A stretch of 64,000 nucleotides of DNA from Hydrogenophaga sp. SL48 (GCF_021729865.1 NZ_CP063400.1:2294001-2358000); one strand, 5' to 3'; shown: positions 1 through 8,856, numbered from the stretch's first letter. Translations and numbers: made by a program. Notes: generated by a model from the letters alone, not told the origin.

Positions 1-65
1 CGCCACGGCCGCACTGGCTTGTCATTGCGACGACAAGGCGATGGGAGTCGACCGGCGCACGCCGA

Positions 66-542
66 TCAAATGGGCAGCGCCGATGTCGACTTAATTTTTT
101 GCATCGGGATCTCGGTCTTGACACTCTGGGCACCCGCGATCCTCGTCAGGTGCTCGCCTTGAAACCTTCTGTAGGCATCGAGGTCGGCCGCAACAACACG
201 CAGCAGGAAATCGCAGTCACCAGCCATGAGATGGCACTCAACGACTTCAGCGAACCGTTGAACCTCGGCCGTGAACCCGTCAATGGTTTTGGCGTCCTGA
301 CTCTTGAGCCATATCCGCACGAAGACGGTGAGCCCGATGCCCAACTTCGCCGGACTCAGCTGCGCTGCATAACGCTCGATCACACCCGACTCTTCGAGAA
401 GTTTGACCCGCCGCAAGCACGGTGAGGGCGAAAGGCCCACCCGCTCAGCCAAGTCCACGTTCTGAATGCGCCCCTCCTCCTGGAGGACCCGAAGAATTTT
501 TCGGTCAATGGCATCGAGAGGTTTTGGAGCGTCTGTATTCAT
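66..542 (-). CDS. Lrp/AsnC family transcriptional regulator
   Basis: A 158-residue protein of usual Lrp/AsnC length. Residues about 10-60 form the N-terminal winged helix-turn-helix (LDAIDRKILRVLQEEGRI, then LAERVGLSPSPCLRRVKLLE), and the rest fits the RAM ligand-binding domain, with the family phrase EVVECHLMAGDCDFLLRV. Such proteins form octamers and sense amino acids or related small acids. It is divergent from the acetoacetate-decarboxylase-like gene across about 300 bp, so it may control that gene; this is inferred from position only. None of the six shared operators found further right lies in this promoter region, so it probably belongs to a separate circuit. Confidence 0.93.
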   Translation of the reverse strand: MNTDAPKPLDAIDRKILRVLQEEGRIQNVDLAERVGLSPSPCLRRVKLLEESGVIERYAAQLSPAKLGIGLTVFVRIWLKSQDAKTIDGFTAEVQRFAEVVECHLMAGDCDFLLRVVAADLDAYRRFQGEHLTRIAGAQSVKTEIPMQKIKSTSALPI

Positions 543-839
543 GCTGCGAAAGATGGATTTTCAAATTGGCACAGCGATTCAAGCATGGAAATTTTGCGAG
601 CACATGATGCTAACCATGGATACATATGAGGCTAAAAACGCAACCAAATTTCCGCTGATTAGCGATAAATTTCATCACAGAAGCAACCGCAAGTGGTGTG
701 AAGGCTGACCACTTGTCCAGGCGCTCGCTCAATCAGCCGCCGGCTTTCACCACAGCAGGCCAGCGCCAGTCGCAGCAGGGGCCATGAGCTGCAGTGTTGA
801 TGGATCACACGGTCTTCAGACAAAGAACAGGAACCAGAG
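543..839. promoter_or_regulatory. Divergent intergenic region between lrp-like and adc-like genes
   Basis: About 300 bp with no convincing gene. It is AT-richer than its flanks around 560-670 and must carry the promoters of both divergent genes. I looked for the WTTGYAY-N14-RTRCAAW palindrome found elsewhere and did not find it. Lrp-type regulators often bind their own promoter, so an autoregulatory site is plausible, but I could not point to one. Confidence 0.4.
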
Positions 840-1673
840 ATGACACGATTCGCCACCGCCCAGGGCTTCATGGGCCCCTTCTCGCGAGACGGTGCTGCCA
901 GCATTGCCCCAACACCCCCTTGGCACTACTCGGCAGACTTCTCCACCATCGAATGCTGGGTGGATCCCGCCGCCGTCGAGGCGTTGCTCCCGCCAGGGCT
1001 CAGCCTTCACCCCGATGAGCCCGGACTCACCACGGTTTCTTTTGTCGACTGGCAGGCGTGCACGGATACGGGCGGCGAGCTGCTCGATCCCATCCGTGCT
1101 CAGTATCGGGAATGCATCGTGCTGGTCAGCGTGCAGTACGAAGGCCAACTGATGCAGTACTGCCCCTACATCGTGGTTGACCAGGACACCTCGCTGGCAC
1201 GTGGATGGGCGCTGGGCTACCCAAAGAAGATGGGCTCGGTGTGGGTGACCCGATCCATGGGGGTGAAGTCCATCGCTTCACCGGGCATCGAAGCCGGTGC
1301 ATCGTTCGCCGGCACGGTGACCGTCAAGGACCGACGGATTGCCGAGGGCCACGTGACGCTGACTCGGCCTGCAGACGGTCCTGCAGCGACCTTTGGCCGC
1401 CGTCCCATCGTGGCGCTGCGCCACTTTCCGTCGATGTTCGAGGGTCAACTCGATCAACCGGCGGTGTACGAGCTCGTCCGGTTGCAGGCCGAGAATGTAC
1501 AGGCGGGCCCTGTGTGGGAGGGAACGGCATCGCTCAACATTTTCGACAACCCCATTGAACCTCTCAGTACGCTGCGTCCGACCCGCATCGGCCGCGGCTG
1601 GCGTTACTCCCTCGCCATGACCAACCGATCAAACCACTTGCTTCGTGACTTGCGCGAAGCCACCCAAAACTGA
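840..1673 (+). CDS. Acetoacetate decarboxylase family protein
   Basis: A 277-residue protein of the ADC superfamily. The Schiff-base lysine motif is present as GYPKKMG (Lys129-Lys130), and the order of conserved blocks matches the family: an N-terminal ECWVDPAAVEALLPPGL stretch, then REC, then GYPKKMG. Acetoacetate decarboxylase forms an imine with a beta-keto acid and releases CO2, but many relatives act as aldolases, dehydratases or cyclases, so the substrate is open. It has no signal peptide and is probably cytoplasmic. It is followed after 21 bp by the RraA-family gene with a good ribosome binding site, so the two likely form one operon acting on a keto acid. Confidence 0.9.
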   Translation: MTRFATAQGFMGPFSRDGAASIAPTPPWHYSADFSTIECWVDPAAVEALLPPGLSLHPDEPGLTTVSFVDWQACTDTGGELLDPIRAQYRECIVLVSVQYEGQLMQYCPYIVVDQDTSLARGWALGYPKKMGSVWVTRSMGVKSIASPGIEAGASFAGTVTVKDRRIAEGHVTLTRPADGPAATFGRRPIVALRHFPSMFEGQLDQPAVYELVRLQAENVQAGPVWEGTASLNIFDNPIEPLSTLRPTRIGRGWRYSLAMTNRSNHLLRDLREATQN

Positions 1674-1694
1674 ATCCATCAAGGAGACACCACC

Positions 1695-2402
1695 ATGGAC
1701 GCCGTTCGCCTTCAAAGAACCTATCTCGATCTCACAACCCCGCACGTGGCGGACGCCTGTCTGCGGCTGGGCATACCGGTCAGGTGCGCGCCCATGGAAA
1801 TGCGGCCCGTCTGGAGAGGCAGTCATATGGTGGGCCGGGTGTGCCCTGCACGGCACTACGGCAGCGTGGACGTCTTCCTGGAGGCGATCAAACGCTCATC
1901 CCCTGGGGATGTCATGGTCGTTGACAACGGCGGGCGAACGGACGAAGCGTGCGTCGGTGACCTTGTGACGCTGGAGACGGCCCAAGCTGGCCTGCGTGGC
2001 ATCGTGATCTGGGGCCTGCACCGCGACACCAAGGAGCTTGAAACCATTCGTCTGCCCGTGTTCAGCCTGGGCACCCTGCCGACCGGCCCCCAGCGACTGG
2101 ACACACAAGAAGCACAGGCGCTCACGTCCGCCATCTGCGGCACCCATACCGTCAATGCTGATGACTTCGTGCTGGGCGACGACGACGGTCTCATCTTCAT
2201 TCCGCTGGATCGGGCAACCGATGTTGCGGAACTCGCTGCCAGCATCCGCGACACCGAACGCTACCAAGCCGCCCGCATGCAACAAGGCACGACCTTCAGG
2301 GCACAAGCCCGATTCGATGAGTTTCTTGCTGGCCGGGAGGCCGATCCTGAACTGACGTTCCGCCAGCATCTGCGCTCGATCGGTGGGGCGATTGAAGAGT
2401 GA
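1695..2402 (+). CDS. RraA family protein (HMG/CHA-type aldolase or decarboxylase-like)
   Basis: A 235-residue RraA-fold protein. The core motif is seen as GDVMVVDNGG (residues 71-80) followed by GLHRDT, which keeps the Arg110-Asp111 pair used by the metal-dependent 4-hydroxy-4-methyl-2-oxoglutarate / 4-carboxy-4-hydroxy-2-oxoadipate aldolases and oxaloacetate decarboxylases. Those enzymes give pyruvate plus a second oxo acid. AAGGAGA lies just before the ATG. The other RraA role, inhibition of RNase E, is unlikely because bona fide RraA is shorter and the neighbours here are catabolic. The exact substrate is not readable from the sequence. Confidence 0.9.
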   Translation: MDAVRLQRTYLDLTTPHVADACLRLGIPVRCAPMEMRPVWRGSHMVGRVCPARHYGSVDVFLEAIKRSSPGDVMVVDNGGRTDEACVGDLVTLETAQAGLRGIVIWGLHRDTKELETIRLPVFSLGTLPTGPQRLDTQEAQALTSAICGTHTVNADDFVLGDDDGLIFIPLDRATDVAELAASIRDTERYQAARMQQGTTFRAQARFDEFLAGREADPELTFRQHLRSIGGAIEE

Positions 2403-2457
2403 TGAGCTCCGACCTCGACAACATGCCTGCGGTCAGCCGGGTGCACGCCGGAGCGCC

Positions 2458-3264
2458 TTAAACCTGTGAAGCAGCCCCTTGGTCGAGCACAGGCAGGACG
2501 CCGGACAGACGCTCCATCCAGCCAAGTCCCGCTTCAGTGCCTTGTGCGGGCAGGTATTCACAACCGAACCAGCCGTCATAGTCCACTGAACGCAGGGCTT
2601 GAAACGTGGCCGCAAAGTCGATGATTCCCGTGTAGGGCTCGTGGCGACCGGGGTGATCTCCCAGCTGCACATGGGCAATGTGCTTACCCAGTACGTGAAC
2701 CACAGATACCGGGTCTCCGGTCAACTGGGCCGCATGAAATGTGTCAAACACCAAGCCCAGCCCAGGCAACTCCTTGATCAGTTTGTCGACATACTGGTAG
2801 TCCGAGAGTACATATCCAGGAATCGACACCTCGCTGATGACCTCAATGGCCACACCCAAGCCATGGCGCCGAGCCACGTGCTGGCTCAACCATAGGTTCT
2901 CCAGATAGGTGGCCATCACGCGCGGGTCGTCCAAGTCCACACCCACACCCGCCATGGGGTTGATCAAGTGGCTTCCCAGTCGCTGGGCGTGTGCCACGGC
3001 CTGGTCCAGCCCATCGCGGAACTCCGACTGGCGCCCGGGCAAAGCGGCCAGCCCCCGTTCTTGTTTGTGCGCCTGCCCCTGAGGCAACACCACGATGGGC
3101 CAATGCAGGTTCAGCTCGACGCCCAGTTGGCTGAGTTCATCCAGGTCTTCCTGGTAGAGGCTGGGCCACTCAATGCCCGAGAAGCCAGCCGCTGCCGCCC
3201 GGCGAATGCGCTCAAGGGGCTGGTGCTCGGTGAACAGGAATCCAATGTGTGCGCTGAGTTTCAT
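2458..3264 (-). CDS. Hydroxypyruvate isomerase / 2-oxo-tetronate isomerase-like TIM barrel
   Basis: A 268-residue sugar phosphate isomerase/epimerase-fold protein (AP_endonuc_2). Several blocks match Hyi/OtnI: ERGLAALPGRQSEFRDGL, then GDHPGRHEPYTGIIDF and GCEYLPAQGTEAGLGWM. OtnI converts 2-oxo-tetronate to 3-oxo-tetronate, the substrate of the OtnK kinase; an OtnK-like gene lies 10 kb away in this region, which makes that role attractive (inference). I start it at the ATG giving MKLSAHIGFLF because similarity begins there; an upstream extension to 3321 would overlap the next gene. It lies downstream of the amidohydrolase on the same strand with about 46 bp between. Confidence 0.88.
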   Translation of the reverse strand: MKLSAHIGFLFTEHQPLERIRRAAAAGFSGIEWPSLYQEDLDELSQLGVELNLHWPIVVLPQGQAHKQERGLAALPGRQSEFRDGLDQAVAHAQRLGSHLINPMAGVGVDLDDPRVMATYLENLWLSQHVARRHGLGVAIEVISEVSIPGYVLSDYQYVDKLIKELPGLGLVFDTFHAAQLTGDPVSVVHVLGKHIAHVQLGDHPGRHEPYTGIIDFAATFQALRSVDYDGWFGCEYLPAQGTEAGLGWMERLSGVLPVLDQGAASQV

Positions 3265-3310
3265 GGGATGGCAGACAGAGCCCTGGCCAGTCTGTGCAGC
3301 TGCACGGTTG

Positions 3311-4177
3311 TCAGAACCCAAAGACCTGCGAGGGAGTGGTGACCATGAGGCGATGCCAGTCCTGCGCAGACCCTATACGGGCCTGGGTCAGAGCCAGCGT
3401 GTGAGCATCGTCTTCGTAGCGGAAGGGTTCAATGTCTTCCGGCTTGTGGCCCACATCCCGTGCATGACCACTCGTGTGTGGCCAGTTGCTGCCCCACAGC
3501 AGTTGCTTTGGGCCCGCCGCAACCAGGGTGCGCACCACCGGGGCCAGGTCACTGTAGTCGGGAGTCTGCGCCGACACCTGGTAAGGAGCGGACAGCTTCA
3601 AATACACGTTGGGCGTGAAGTCGAGCAGCCTGGCCAACGACAGGATGTCAACCGGATTGTCGTTGGGTTTGAGCAGCGCAAAGTGGTCCAAGACGATCTT
3701 GCGCTTCAGCCGTGCAAGTTCGGGCGCGATGTCCAGGATGTCCTTTAGATGGGCAAAAAGCTCGATGCTCCAGTCCAGCGACCCGAGTTGCTCGTTCAGT
3801 GTTTGCAGCTGTAGAACGAGTGCATCGGGATCGTTGGATCGACCGGACTCTTGCACCACCCAGTTGATTCTCACAGCCCGCACGCCGGCATCGTGCATGG
3901 CCTCCAACTGGCCGAGTGTGACGGATCGATCGAGCACCACCGACCCCCGAGCTTGCGCCCCAGCCTGGTTCAGCATGGTCAGCGCATCCAGCAAGCAAGC
4001 GTTGTTGGTGCCGTAGACGCTGGGTTGCACACACACCACGCGACCACAACCAATGCGTTCGAGGTGTCGCAACAGGTCGGCGCCGGTCGCGGCCCCCGGC
4101 GTGTAGGCGCGGTGCGACACGTAAGGAAACCGCCAGGGGTCGAACACATGAACGTGCGTATCGGTTTGCTCGGACAT
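3311..4177 (-). CDS. Amidohydrolase family 2 protein, LigI-like lactonase
   Basis: A 288-residue amidohydrolase_2 protein (COG3618 / 2-pyrone-4,6-dicarboxylate lactonase type). The N-terminal HxH metal or substrate motif is present (THVHVF), as are PSVYGTNN and the C-terminal LLWGSNWPH block. In LigI that last block carries a catalytic Asp (GSDWPH or GTDWPH); here it is Asn, so either the chemistry differs or the base is elsewhere. Family members hydrolyse lactones of di- and tricarboxylates, which fits a cluster that also has an aconitase and a propeller lactonase. The start is MSEQTDTHVHVF, with the preceding codons rejected as non-family. It lies between the binding-protein gene and the isomerase gene. 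Confidence 0.87.
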   Translation of the reverse strand: MSEQTDTHVHVFDPWRFPYVSHRAYTPGAATGADLLRHLERIGCGRVVCVQPSVYGTNNACLLDALTMLNQAGAQARGSVVLDRSVTLGQLEAMHDAGVRAVRINWVVQESGRSNDPDALVLQLQTLNEQLGSLDWSIELFAHLKDILDIAPELARLKRKIVLDHFALLKPNDNPVDILSLARLLDFTPNVYLKLSAPYQVSAQTPDYSDLAPVVRTLVAAGPKQLLWGSNWPHTSGHARDVGHKPEDIEPFRYEDDAHTLALTQARIGSAQDWHRLMVTTPSQVFGF

Positions 4178-4226
4178 GTGCTGTTGGTCTCTCAACGTGC
4201 AAGATGGTGTGCGCTTCTCAAACGGG

Positions 4227-5225
4227 TCACTCGGCCTGAATGTTGGCCTTCTTGATGACCTCGGTCCAGGTCTTGACCTCCTGCGCCAGGAAGCTGTTGA
4301 ACGCATCGCGCGATGCCAGGATCGGCGTGGCGCCCAGCTGATCAAATCGCGCGCGCAATTCGGGTGTGCCCATGGCCTTGATGGTTTCCTTGTGTAGGCG
4401 GTCCAAGATGTCCTTGGGTGTCTGCGCCGGCGCTGCCAGACCCACCCAGTGGGTCATCTCGTATTTTGGGAAACCCGCTTCGGCAAAGGTCGGCACGTTA
4501 GGGAGCTTGGGCGATCGTTTCTCGCCCGTTACCGCCAATGCGGTCACCCGGCCACCGGTCACCTGCGGACCGGCCGTGGTCACGCTGTCCAGCAGCATGT
4601 TGATCTCCCCGCCCGCCAGCGCCTGCATGGCAGGACCGCCGCCCCGATAGGGCACGTGCTGGAACTGGGCACCGGTGCTCACTTCCAGCAGTGACGTCGC
4701 CAGGTGCGGCGTGCTGGCGACCCCGCCGCTGCCGTAGTTCAATGCATTGGGCTTGCTCTTGCCGGCATTCACCAGTTCCTGTAGCGACTTGTAGGGAGAA
4801 CCGGGTGGCACCATCATCACCAGAGGGGATTCCGCCACTTTCGCAATGCCGGTGATGTCCTTGAGCGTGTCGTATTTGAGGCGGGCGCCATAGAGCGCGG
4901 GCGCGGTCACGAACGGGGCACTGGGGAACAGCAGCGTGTAGCCGTCCGCCGGCGACCTGGCAACCAGTTCGGAACCGATGGTGCCACCCGCACCGGGCTT
5001 GTTGTCCACGATGACGGGCTGTCCCAGCTGAGCTTGGAGGCGCTCGGCCAGGATGCGGGCCATCACGTCGTTGGGGCCGCCAGCGGCGAAGGCCACCACG
5101 ATTTTGATCGGGCGACTCGGGTAGCCCGACTGGGCATAAGCGCTACCGGAGATGACCGCAGCGACGGCCAGTCCGATAACGGCCGCACGGCGCGCTGGTG
5201 TGAAGGGGGTGTTTGAACGCTGCAT
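4227..5225 (-). CDS. Bug family (tripartite tricarboxylate transporter) substrate-binding protein 1
   Basis: A 332-residue secreted protein. Residues about 8-31 form a Sec signal peptide ending SGSAYAQ, and the mature part begins with the Bug signature YPSRPIKIVVAFAAGGPNDVMARIL. Bug/TctC proteins bind carboxylates in the periplasm and hand them to TctA/TctB. No membrane partner is adjacent; the only tctBA pair in the window is 12 kb away. It is the first gene of a leftward operon with the amidohydrolase and the isomerase, and its promoter region carries the operator at 5294-5321. The start is MQRSNTPF; an upstream start would put a non-signal extension on the protein. Confidence 0.93.
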   Translation of the reverse strand: MQRSNTPFTPARRAAVIGLAVAAVISGSAYAQSGYPSRPIKIVVAFAAGGPNDVMARILAERLQAQLGQPVIVDNKPGAGGTIGSELVARSPADGYTLLFPSAPFVTAPALYGARLKYDTLKDITGIAKVAESPLVMMVPPGSPYKSLQELVNAGKSKPNALNYGSGGVASTPHLATSLLEVSTGAQFQHVPYRGGGPAMQALAGGEINMLLDSVTTAGPQVTGGRVTALAVTGEKRSPKLPNVPTFAEAGFPKYEMTHWVGLAAPAQTPKDILDRLHKETIKAMGTPELRARFDQLGATPILASRDAFNSFLAQEVKTWTEVIKKANIQAE

Positions 5226-5293
5226 GTCTTGTCTCCTAGCAAGTGAACACGGTTGAAAGTACCCGTGGGACGACGTCCCCACGGATTGATTTT

Positions 5294-5321
5294 ATTGTAT
5301 TCATGTATTATTTGATGCAAT
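5294..5321. promoter_or_regulatory. Candidate operator D (shared palindrome)
   Basis: ATTGTAT, 14 bp, ATGCAAT: two near-perfect inverted half-sites with a 21-bp centre-to-centre distance, one mismatch in symmetry. It lies about 70 bp upstream of the first binding-protein gene, in the same divergent region as site F. It has the same half-site and the same 14-bp spacer as five other sites in this window. The likely binder is one of the two GntR/FCD regulators (inference). Confidence 0.6.
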
Positions 5322-5419
5322 CATAGTGTTTGCTCCATCAGTAAAAACCACATCACACTGAGCGATTTAGGCAAAACCTAGAGTGGATAGACTGAAGGTT
5401 CAGAGCATTTTCAGAAGTT

Positions 5420-5447
5420 TTGGCATGAACCCATATTGCATTATATT
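5420..5447 (+). promoter_or_regulatory. Candidate sigma-70 promoter for the aconitase operon
   Basis: TTGGCA at 5420-5425 and TATATT at 5442-5447 with a 16-bp spacer, directly before the aconitase gene. The -10 box lies inside the spacer of operator F, so a bound regulator would block it. A start site near 5454 would leave a very short leader before the ATG at 5471. Confidence 0.45.
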
Positions 5448-5462
5448 TGCTTCAAATGCAAA
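5435..5462. promoter_or_regulatory. Candidate operator F (shared palindrome)
   Basis: ATTGCAT, 14 bp, ATGCAAA: inverted half-sites of the same type and spacing as sites A-E. It overlaps the predicted -10 box of the aconitase operon, which is the position of a repressor. It also argues against starting the aconitase at 5447 or 5456, because those codons would lie inside the operator. Confidence 0.6.
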
Positions 5463-5470
5463 ATCATGTC

Positions 5471-8113
5471 ATGAACAAGACAATCCCTGCCGACATGTCC
5501 AGCACCACCATGACGGTGCATGGCGTTTCCTACCGCCACGTGAACCTGTCAGCCCTGCTGGGCCCCCCCCTGACACGACTGCCCCATGTGCTGCGCGTGC
5601 TGCTTGAAAACGTGGTGCGCACCACCCAGGGCGCCGAGCGACAAGTTCACGTGTCCGACCTGCTCCAGTGGCTGGATCACGCCAGCAGCGAAGCCGAGAT
5701 CCCGTTCCAGCCAGGCCGTGTGCTGATGCACGACACCACCAGCACCCCTGCGCTGGTGGACATCGCCGGCATGCGGGATGCATTGGCCGAAGCCGGCGTG
5801 GACCCGGCGGTGCTGAGTCCCACCCTGCCGGTGGATGTTTCGGTCGACCATTCGCTGGCGGTCGAGGTCTATGGCCGACCCGATGCGATCACGCTGAACA
5901 TGCAGCACGAAATCCGCCGCAACCGTGAGCGCTACCGCTTCCTGCGCTGGGCCTCGAAGGCACTGGACGGCGTACGCATCAACCCGCCCGGCACGGGCAT
6001 CATGCACACCATCAACCTGGAACAGTTGGCCACCGTCAGCTGCGTCGAACAACGCGACGGCCAGGCCTGGCTGATCCCCGACGTGATGCTGGGCACCGAC
6101 AGCCACACCCCGATGGTCAACGGCTTGGGGGTGCTGGGCTGGGGCGTCGGCGGACTGGAAGCGCAGACCGTCATGTTCGGCATGCCCACCATGTTGCGCA
6201 TCCCGGACGTGGTGGGCGTGCGATTGGTGGGCCGGTTGGCAGCACCTGCACAGGCCACCGACCTGGCCCTGACCGTGACCCAGCGCTTGCGTGCGCTGGA
6301 TGTGACCGGCGAGTTTGTCGAGTTCTACGGGCCTGGTGTGTCTACCCTCTCGGCCAACGAGCGGGCGGTGGTGGCCAACATGGCTCCGGAATATGGCGCC
6401 ACCACCGGCTACTTTCCGGTGGACGAAGCCACCCTGAGCTATCTGGCGGCCACTGGCCGGAGCCCGGCACACATCGAGCTGGTGCGCGCCCACCAGCAAG
6501 CGTCCGGACTGTGGTTCGACCCACTCGCCACCCCCGTCTATTCCAAAACCATCGAAATCGACCTGGGCCAGATTGGTGTGCACATCGCGGGTCCGACCCG
6601 GCCGCAGGACCTGCTGTCGTTGCAGGACGCGGGCCGGGCGCTGGACGCGGTCGGCTTTCAACCCAAAGCAACGTGCGAGGACATGCCACTGCATCCCGTG
6701 GGCATTGCCGCCATCTCCAGTTGCACCAACACCAGCGATCCAAGGCTGTTGATTGCCGCCGGTCTGTTGGCCCGCAAGGCCAGGGCCAAGGGTCTGACGG
6801 TGCCGTACTGGGTCAAGACCTCGCTGGCACCCGGATCGCCCGCGGCGGCCAGCTACCTGCAGCGTGCCGGCCTGACCGACGACCTTGCAGCACTGGGCTT
6901 CAACATCGTGGGTTATGGATGCAGCACCTGCATCGGCAACCCCGGACCGCTGACCGAGCCGATCCGCCTGGCGCAGGAGCGGGGCGAGGTGAAGGCGCTG
7001 GCCATTGTCTCGGGCAACCGCAATTTCCCGGGCCGCGTTCACCCCGATATCGAACTGAGCTTCATCATGTCGCCGCTGCTGGTGGTGGCGTTCGCCATCG
7101 CCGGCGACGCCCGCCGCAATCTGCGCGATGAGCCGCTGCAGACCGGAGCGGACGGTCACCCAGTCCACCTGGCCGACATCTGGCCCACGGCTGATGAGAT
7201 CGACGAAACCTTGCGCCTGTCTCAAGCCCCGGCAGACTACGCGGCCGACTTTGCCAGGGCCAGCGCCAACCCGCTCTGGCACGCCATCGAGGCGCCGGAC
7301 GCGCCACGATATCCCTGGGACGAGGCGTCCACCGCGTTGCGACGCCCCCCTTTCGCGTCGCTCCAGGAAGGCTCGCAACTGGGCACCTACCGCGCCTTCC
7401 CTCTGCTGGTGCTGGGTGATGACATCACCACCGACCACATCTCTCCCGCCAGCGCGATACCGCCCGACAGCCTGGTCGCCGACTTTCTGGTCGAGCGTGG
7501 CGACGACCGGCGCGACCTCAACGTGTTCGCGTCCAGGCGGGGCAACTGGGAAGTGATGCTGCGCGCAGCCTTTCACAACAAGAACCTGCGCAACCTGCTG
7601 GCGCCCGGCGCTCCGGTGGCGCACACGCTGCACATTCCCACGGGCGAGACACTGCCCCTGTGGGAGGCGTCGGCAAGGTACAAGGCCGCAGGGCAATCTG
7701 TCGTCATCGTCGCGGGTGAACGCTACGGCATGGGGTCTTCGCGCGACTGGGCTGCCAAGGGTCAGCGGCTGCTGGGCGTGCGCGCCGTGCTGGCGGTCGG
7801 CTTCGAGCGCATCCACCGCTCCAACCTCATCGGCATGGGCATCCTGCCGGTGCGCATGACCCACGGCGTATCGCCGAGCAGCCTGAACATCCAGCCCGGC
7901 GACGAGATCGAGGTGGTCGCAGATGCCGCAGCACTTAGCCCACGCTGCGACATCGAAGTGCGCCTGCGCCGTCGAGACGGCAACTCGACATCCATTCCGG
8001 CCAAGGCCGCCGTTGAAACGCAGCTCGAAGTCGAGCTGCTGCAAAAGGGTGGCGTGATTCCCGCCATCCTCGAAAAGACCATCGCACAGCACCTTCACAG
8101 AGATCTCCCATGA
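5471..8113 (+). CDS. acnA: Aconitate hydratase, AcnA type
   Basis: About 880 residues, full length for the AcnA/IRP group. The landmarks are in order: GTDSHTPMVNGLGVLGWGVGG, SSCTNTSDP with the first [4Fe-4S] cysteine, GYGCSTCIGNPGPL with the other two, and the C-terminal swivel motif GERYGMGSSRDWAAKG. It interconverts citrate-like tricarboxylates by dehydration and rehydration. The N-terminal part and several linkers are unlike housekeeping AcnA, and the gene is in a catabolic operon, so it may act on a related acid such as a substituted citrate (inference). I use the ATG giving MNKTIPADMSS; 5495 is also possible. The stop overlaps the next gene's start by four bases (ATGA), so translation is coupled. 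Confidence 0.92.
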   Translation: MNKTIPADMSSTTMTVHGVSYRHVNLSALLGPPLTRLPHVLRVLLENVVRTTQGAERQVHVSDLLQWLDHASSEAEIPFQPGRVLMHDTTSTPALVDIAGMRDALAEAGVDPAVLSPTLPVDVSVDHSLAVEVYGRPDAITLNMQHEIRRNRERYRFLRWASKALDGVRINPPGTGIMHTINLEQLATVSCVEQRDGQAWLIPDVMLGTDSHTPMVNGLGVLGWGVGGLEAQTVMFGMPTMLRIPDVVGVRLVGRLAAPAQATDLALTVTQRLRALDVTGEFVEFYGPGVSTLSANERAVVANMAPEYGATTGYFPVDEATLSYLAATGRSPAHIELVRAHQQASGLWFDPLATPVYSKTIEIDLGQIGVHIAGPTRPQDLLSLQDAGRALDAVGFQPKATCEDMPLHPVGIAAISSCTNTSDPRLLIAAGLLARKARAKGLTVPYWVKTSLAPGSPAAASYLQRAGLTDDLAALGFNIVGYGCSTCIGNPGPLTEPIRLAQERGEVKALAIVSGNRNFPGRVHPDIELSFIMSPLLVVAFAIAGDARRNLRDEPLQTGADGHPVHLADIWPTADEIDETLRLSQAPADYAADFARASANPLWHAIEAPDAPRYPWDEASTALRRPPFASLQEGSQLGTYRAFPLLVLGDDITTDHISPASAIPPDSLVADFLVERGDDRRDLNVFASRRGNWEVMLRAAFHNKNLRNLLAPGAPVAHTLHIPTGETLPLWEASARYKAAGQSVVIVAGERYGMGSSRDWAAKGQRLLGVRAVLAVGFERIHRSNLIGMGILPVRMTHGVSPSSLNIQPGDEIEVVADAAALSPRCDIEVRLRRRDGNSTSIPAKAAVETQLEVELLQKGGVIPAILEKTIAQHLHRDLP

Positions 8114-8853
8114 GCACCGTATCGGACGCCCTGAAGAAAACCCTTGCACCCACCGGTCGCCTGCGCGCGTCCATCAACCTGGGCAACCCGGTGCTGGTGC
8201 ACCGCAACCCCACCACGGGCGAACCCGAAGGTGTCTCTGTCTCGCTAGCGCAAGCTTTCGCTCAGCATCTGGACCTGCCCCTGGACATGGTGGTTTTCGA
8301 CACGGCCGGCAAGTCTGTCGATGCGGTCACCCGGGAAGAGGCTGACTTCGGCTTCTTCGCCATCGATCCGATCCGCGGTCAGGGCATCCACTTCACTGCG
8401 CCCTACGTCCTCATCGAGGGTGCGTACCTGGTGCGCGAAGGCTCGACCTTCACCTGCAACGACGATGTGGATCAGGAAGGCGTGCTCGTCACGGTGGGCA
8501 AGGGCAGCGCTTACGACCTGTTCCTGACGCGCGAACTGCACCGGGCACACATCGTGCGCGCGCCTTCGTCGCCCACGGTGGTGGACGTGTTCATGGAACA
8601 GGCGCTGGATGTGGCCGCCGGCGTGCGCCAGCAACTTGAAGCCGACCTGCAGCGTTTTGAAGGTCTGCGTATCCTGCCCGGCCGCTTCATGGTGATCGAA
8701 CAGGCCATGGGGCTGCCCCGTGGGCGTGGAGAAGACGCCGCCCGCTGCCTGTTTGATTTCCTGGAAAGCGCCAAGGCTTCAGGTCTCGTGGCCAGGGAAC
8801 TGGCCCGCTTTGGTATCCAGGGTGCGTCAGTGGCTCCCGCTGCGAAGGCCTGA
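8110..8853 (+). CDS. Solute-binding-protein-fold protein without signal peptide
   Basis: A 247-residue protein of the SBP family 3 / transporter substrate-binding fold: residues about 17-60 match the lobe I start (GRLRASINLGNPVLV), then DFGFFAIDP and GKGSAYDLFLTREL. It has no signal peptide, TM segment or lipobox, so it should stay in the cytoplasm, and no ABC permease or ATPase is nearby. It is translationally coupled to the aconitase by an ATGA overlap and is followed three bases later by the lactonase gene. Cytoplasmic SBP-fold proteins can act as ligand sensors or as enzymes such as cyclohexadienyl dehydratase relatives. A small-molecule dehydratase or a sensor for the pathway is possible; neither is shown. 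Confidence 0.8.
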   Translation: MSTVSDALKKTLAPTGRLRASINLGNPVLVHRNPTTGEPEGVSVSLAQAFAQHLDLPLDMVVFDTAGKSVDAVTREEADFGFFAIDPIRGQGIHFTAPYVLIEGAYLVREGSTFTCNDDVDQEGVLVTVGKGSAYDLFLTRELHRAHIVRAPSSPTVVDVFMEQALDVAAGVRQQLEADLQRFEGLRILPGRFMVIEQAMGLPRGRGEDAARCLFDFLESAKASGLVARELARFGIQGASVAPAAKA

Positions 8854-8856
8854 ACC

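Noticed and set aside
5549..8149. Minus-strand open frame of 866 codons opposite the aconitase gene
   Set aside because: It is the antisense shadow of a high-GC gene; composition is His/Gln/Arg/Gly-rich, no domain is seen, and the plus strand has all aconitase motifs.
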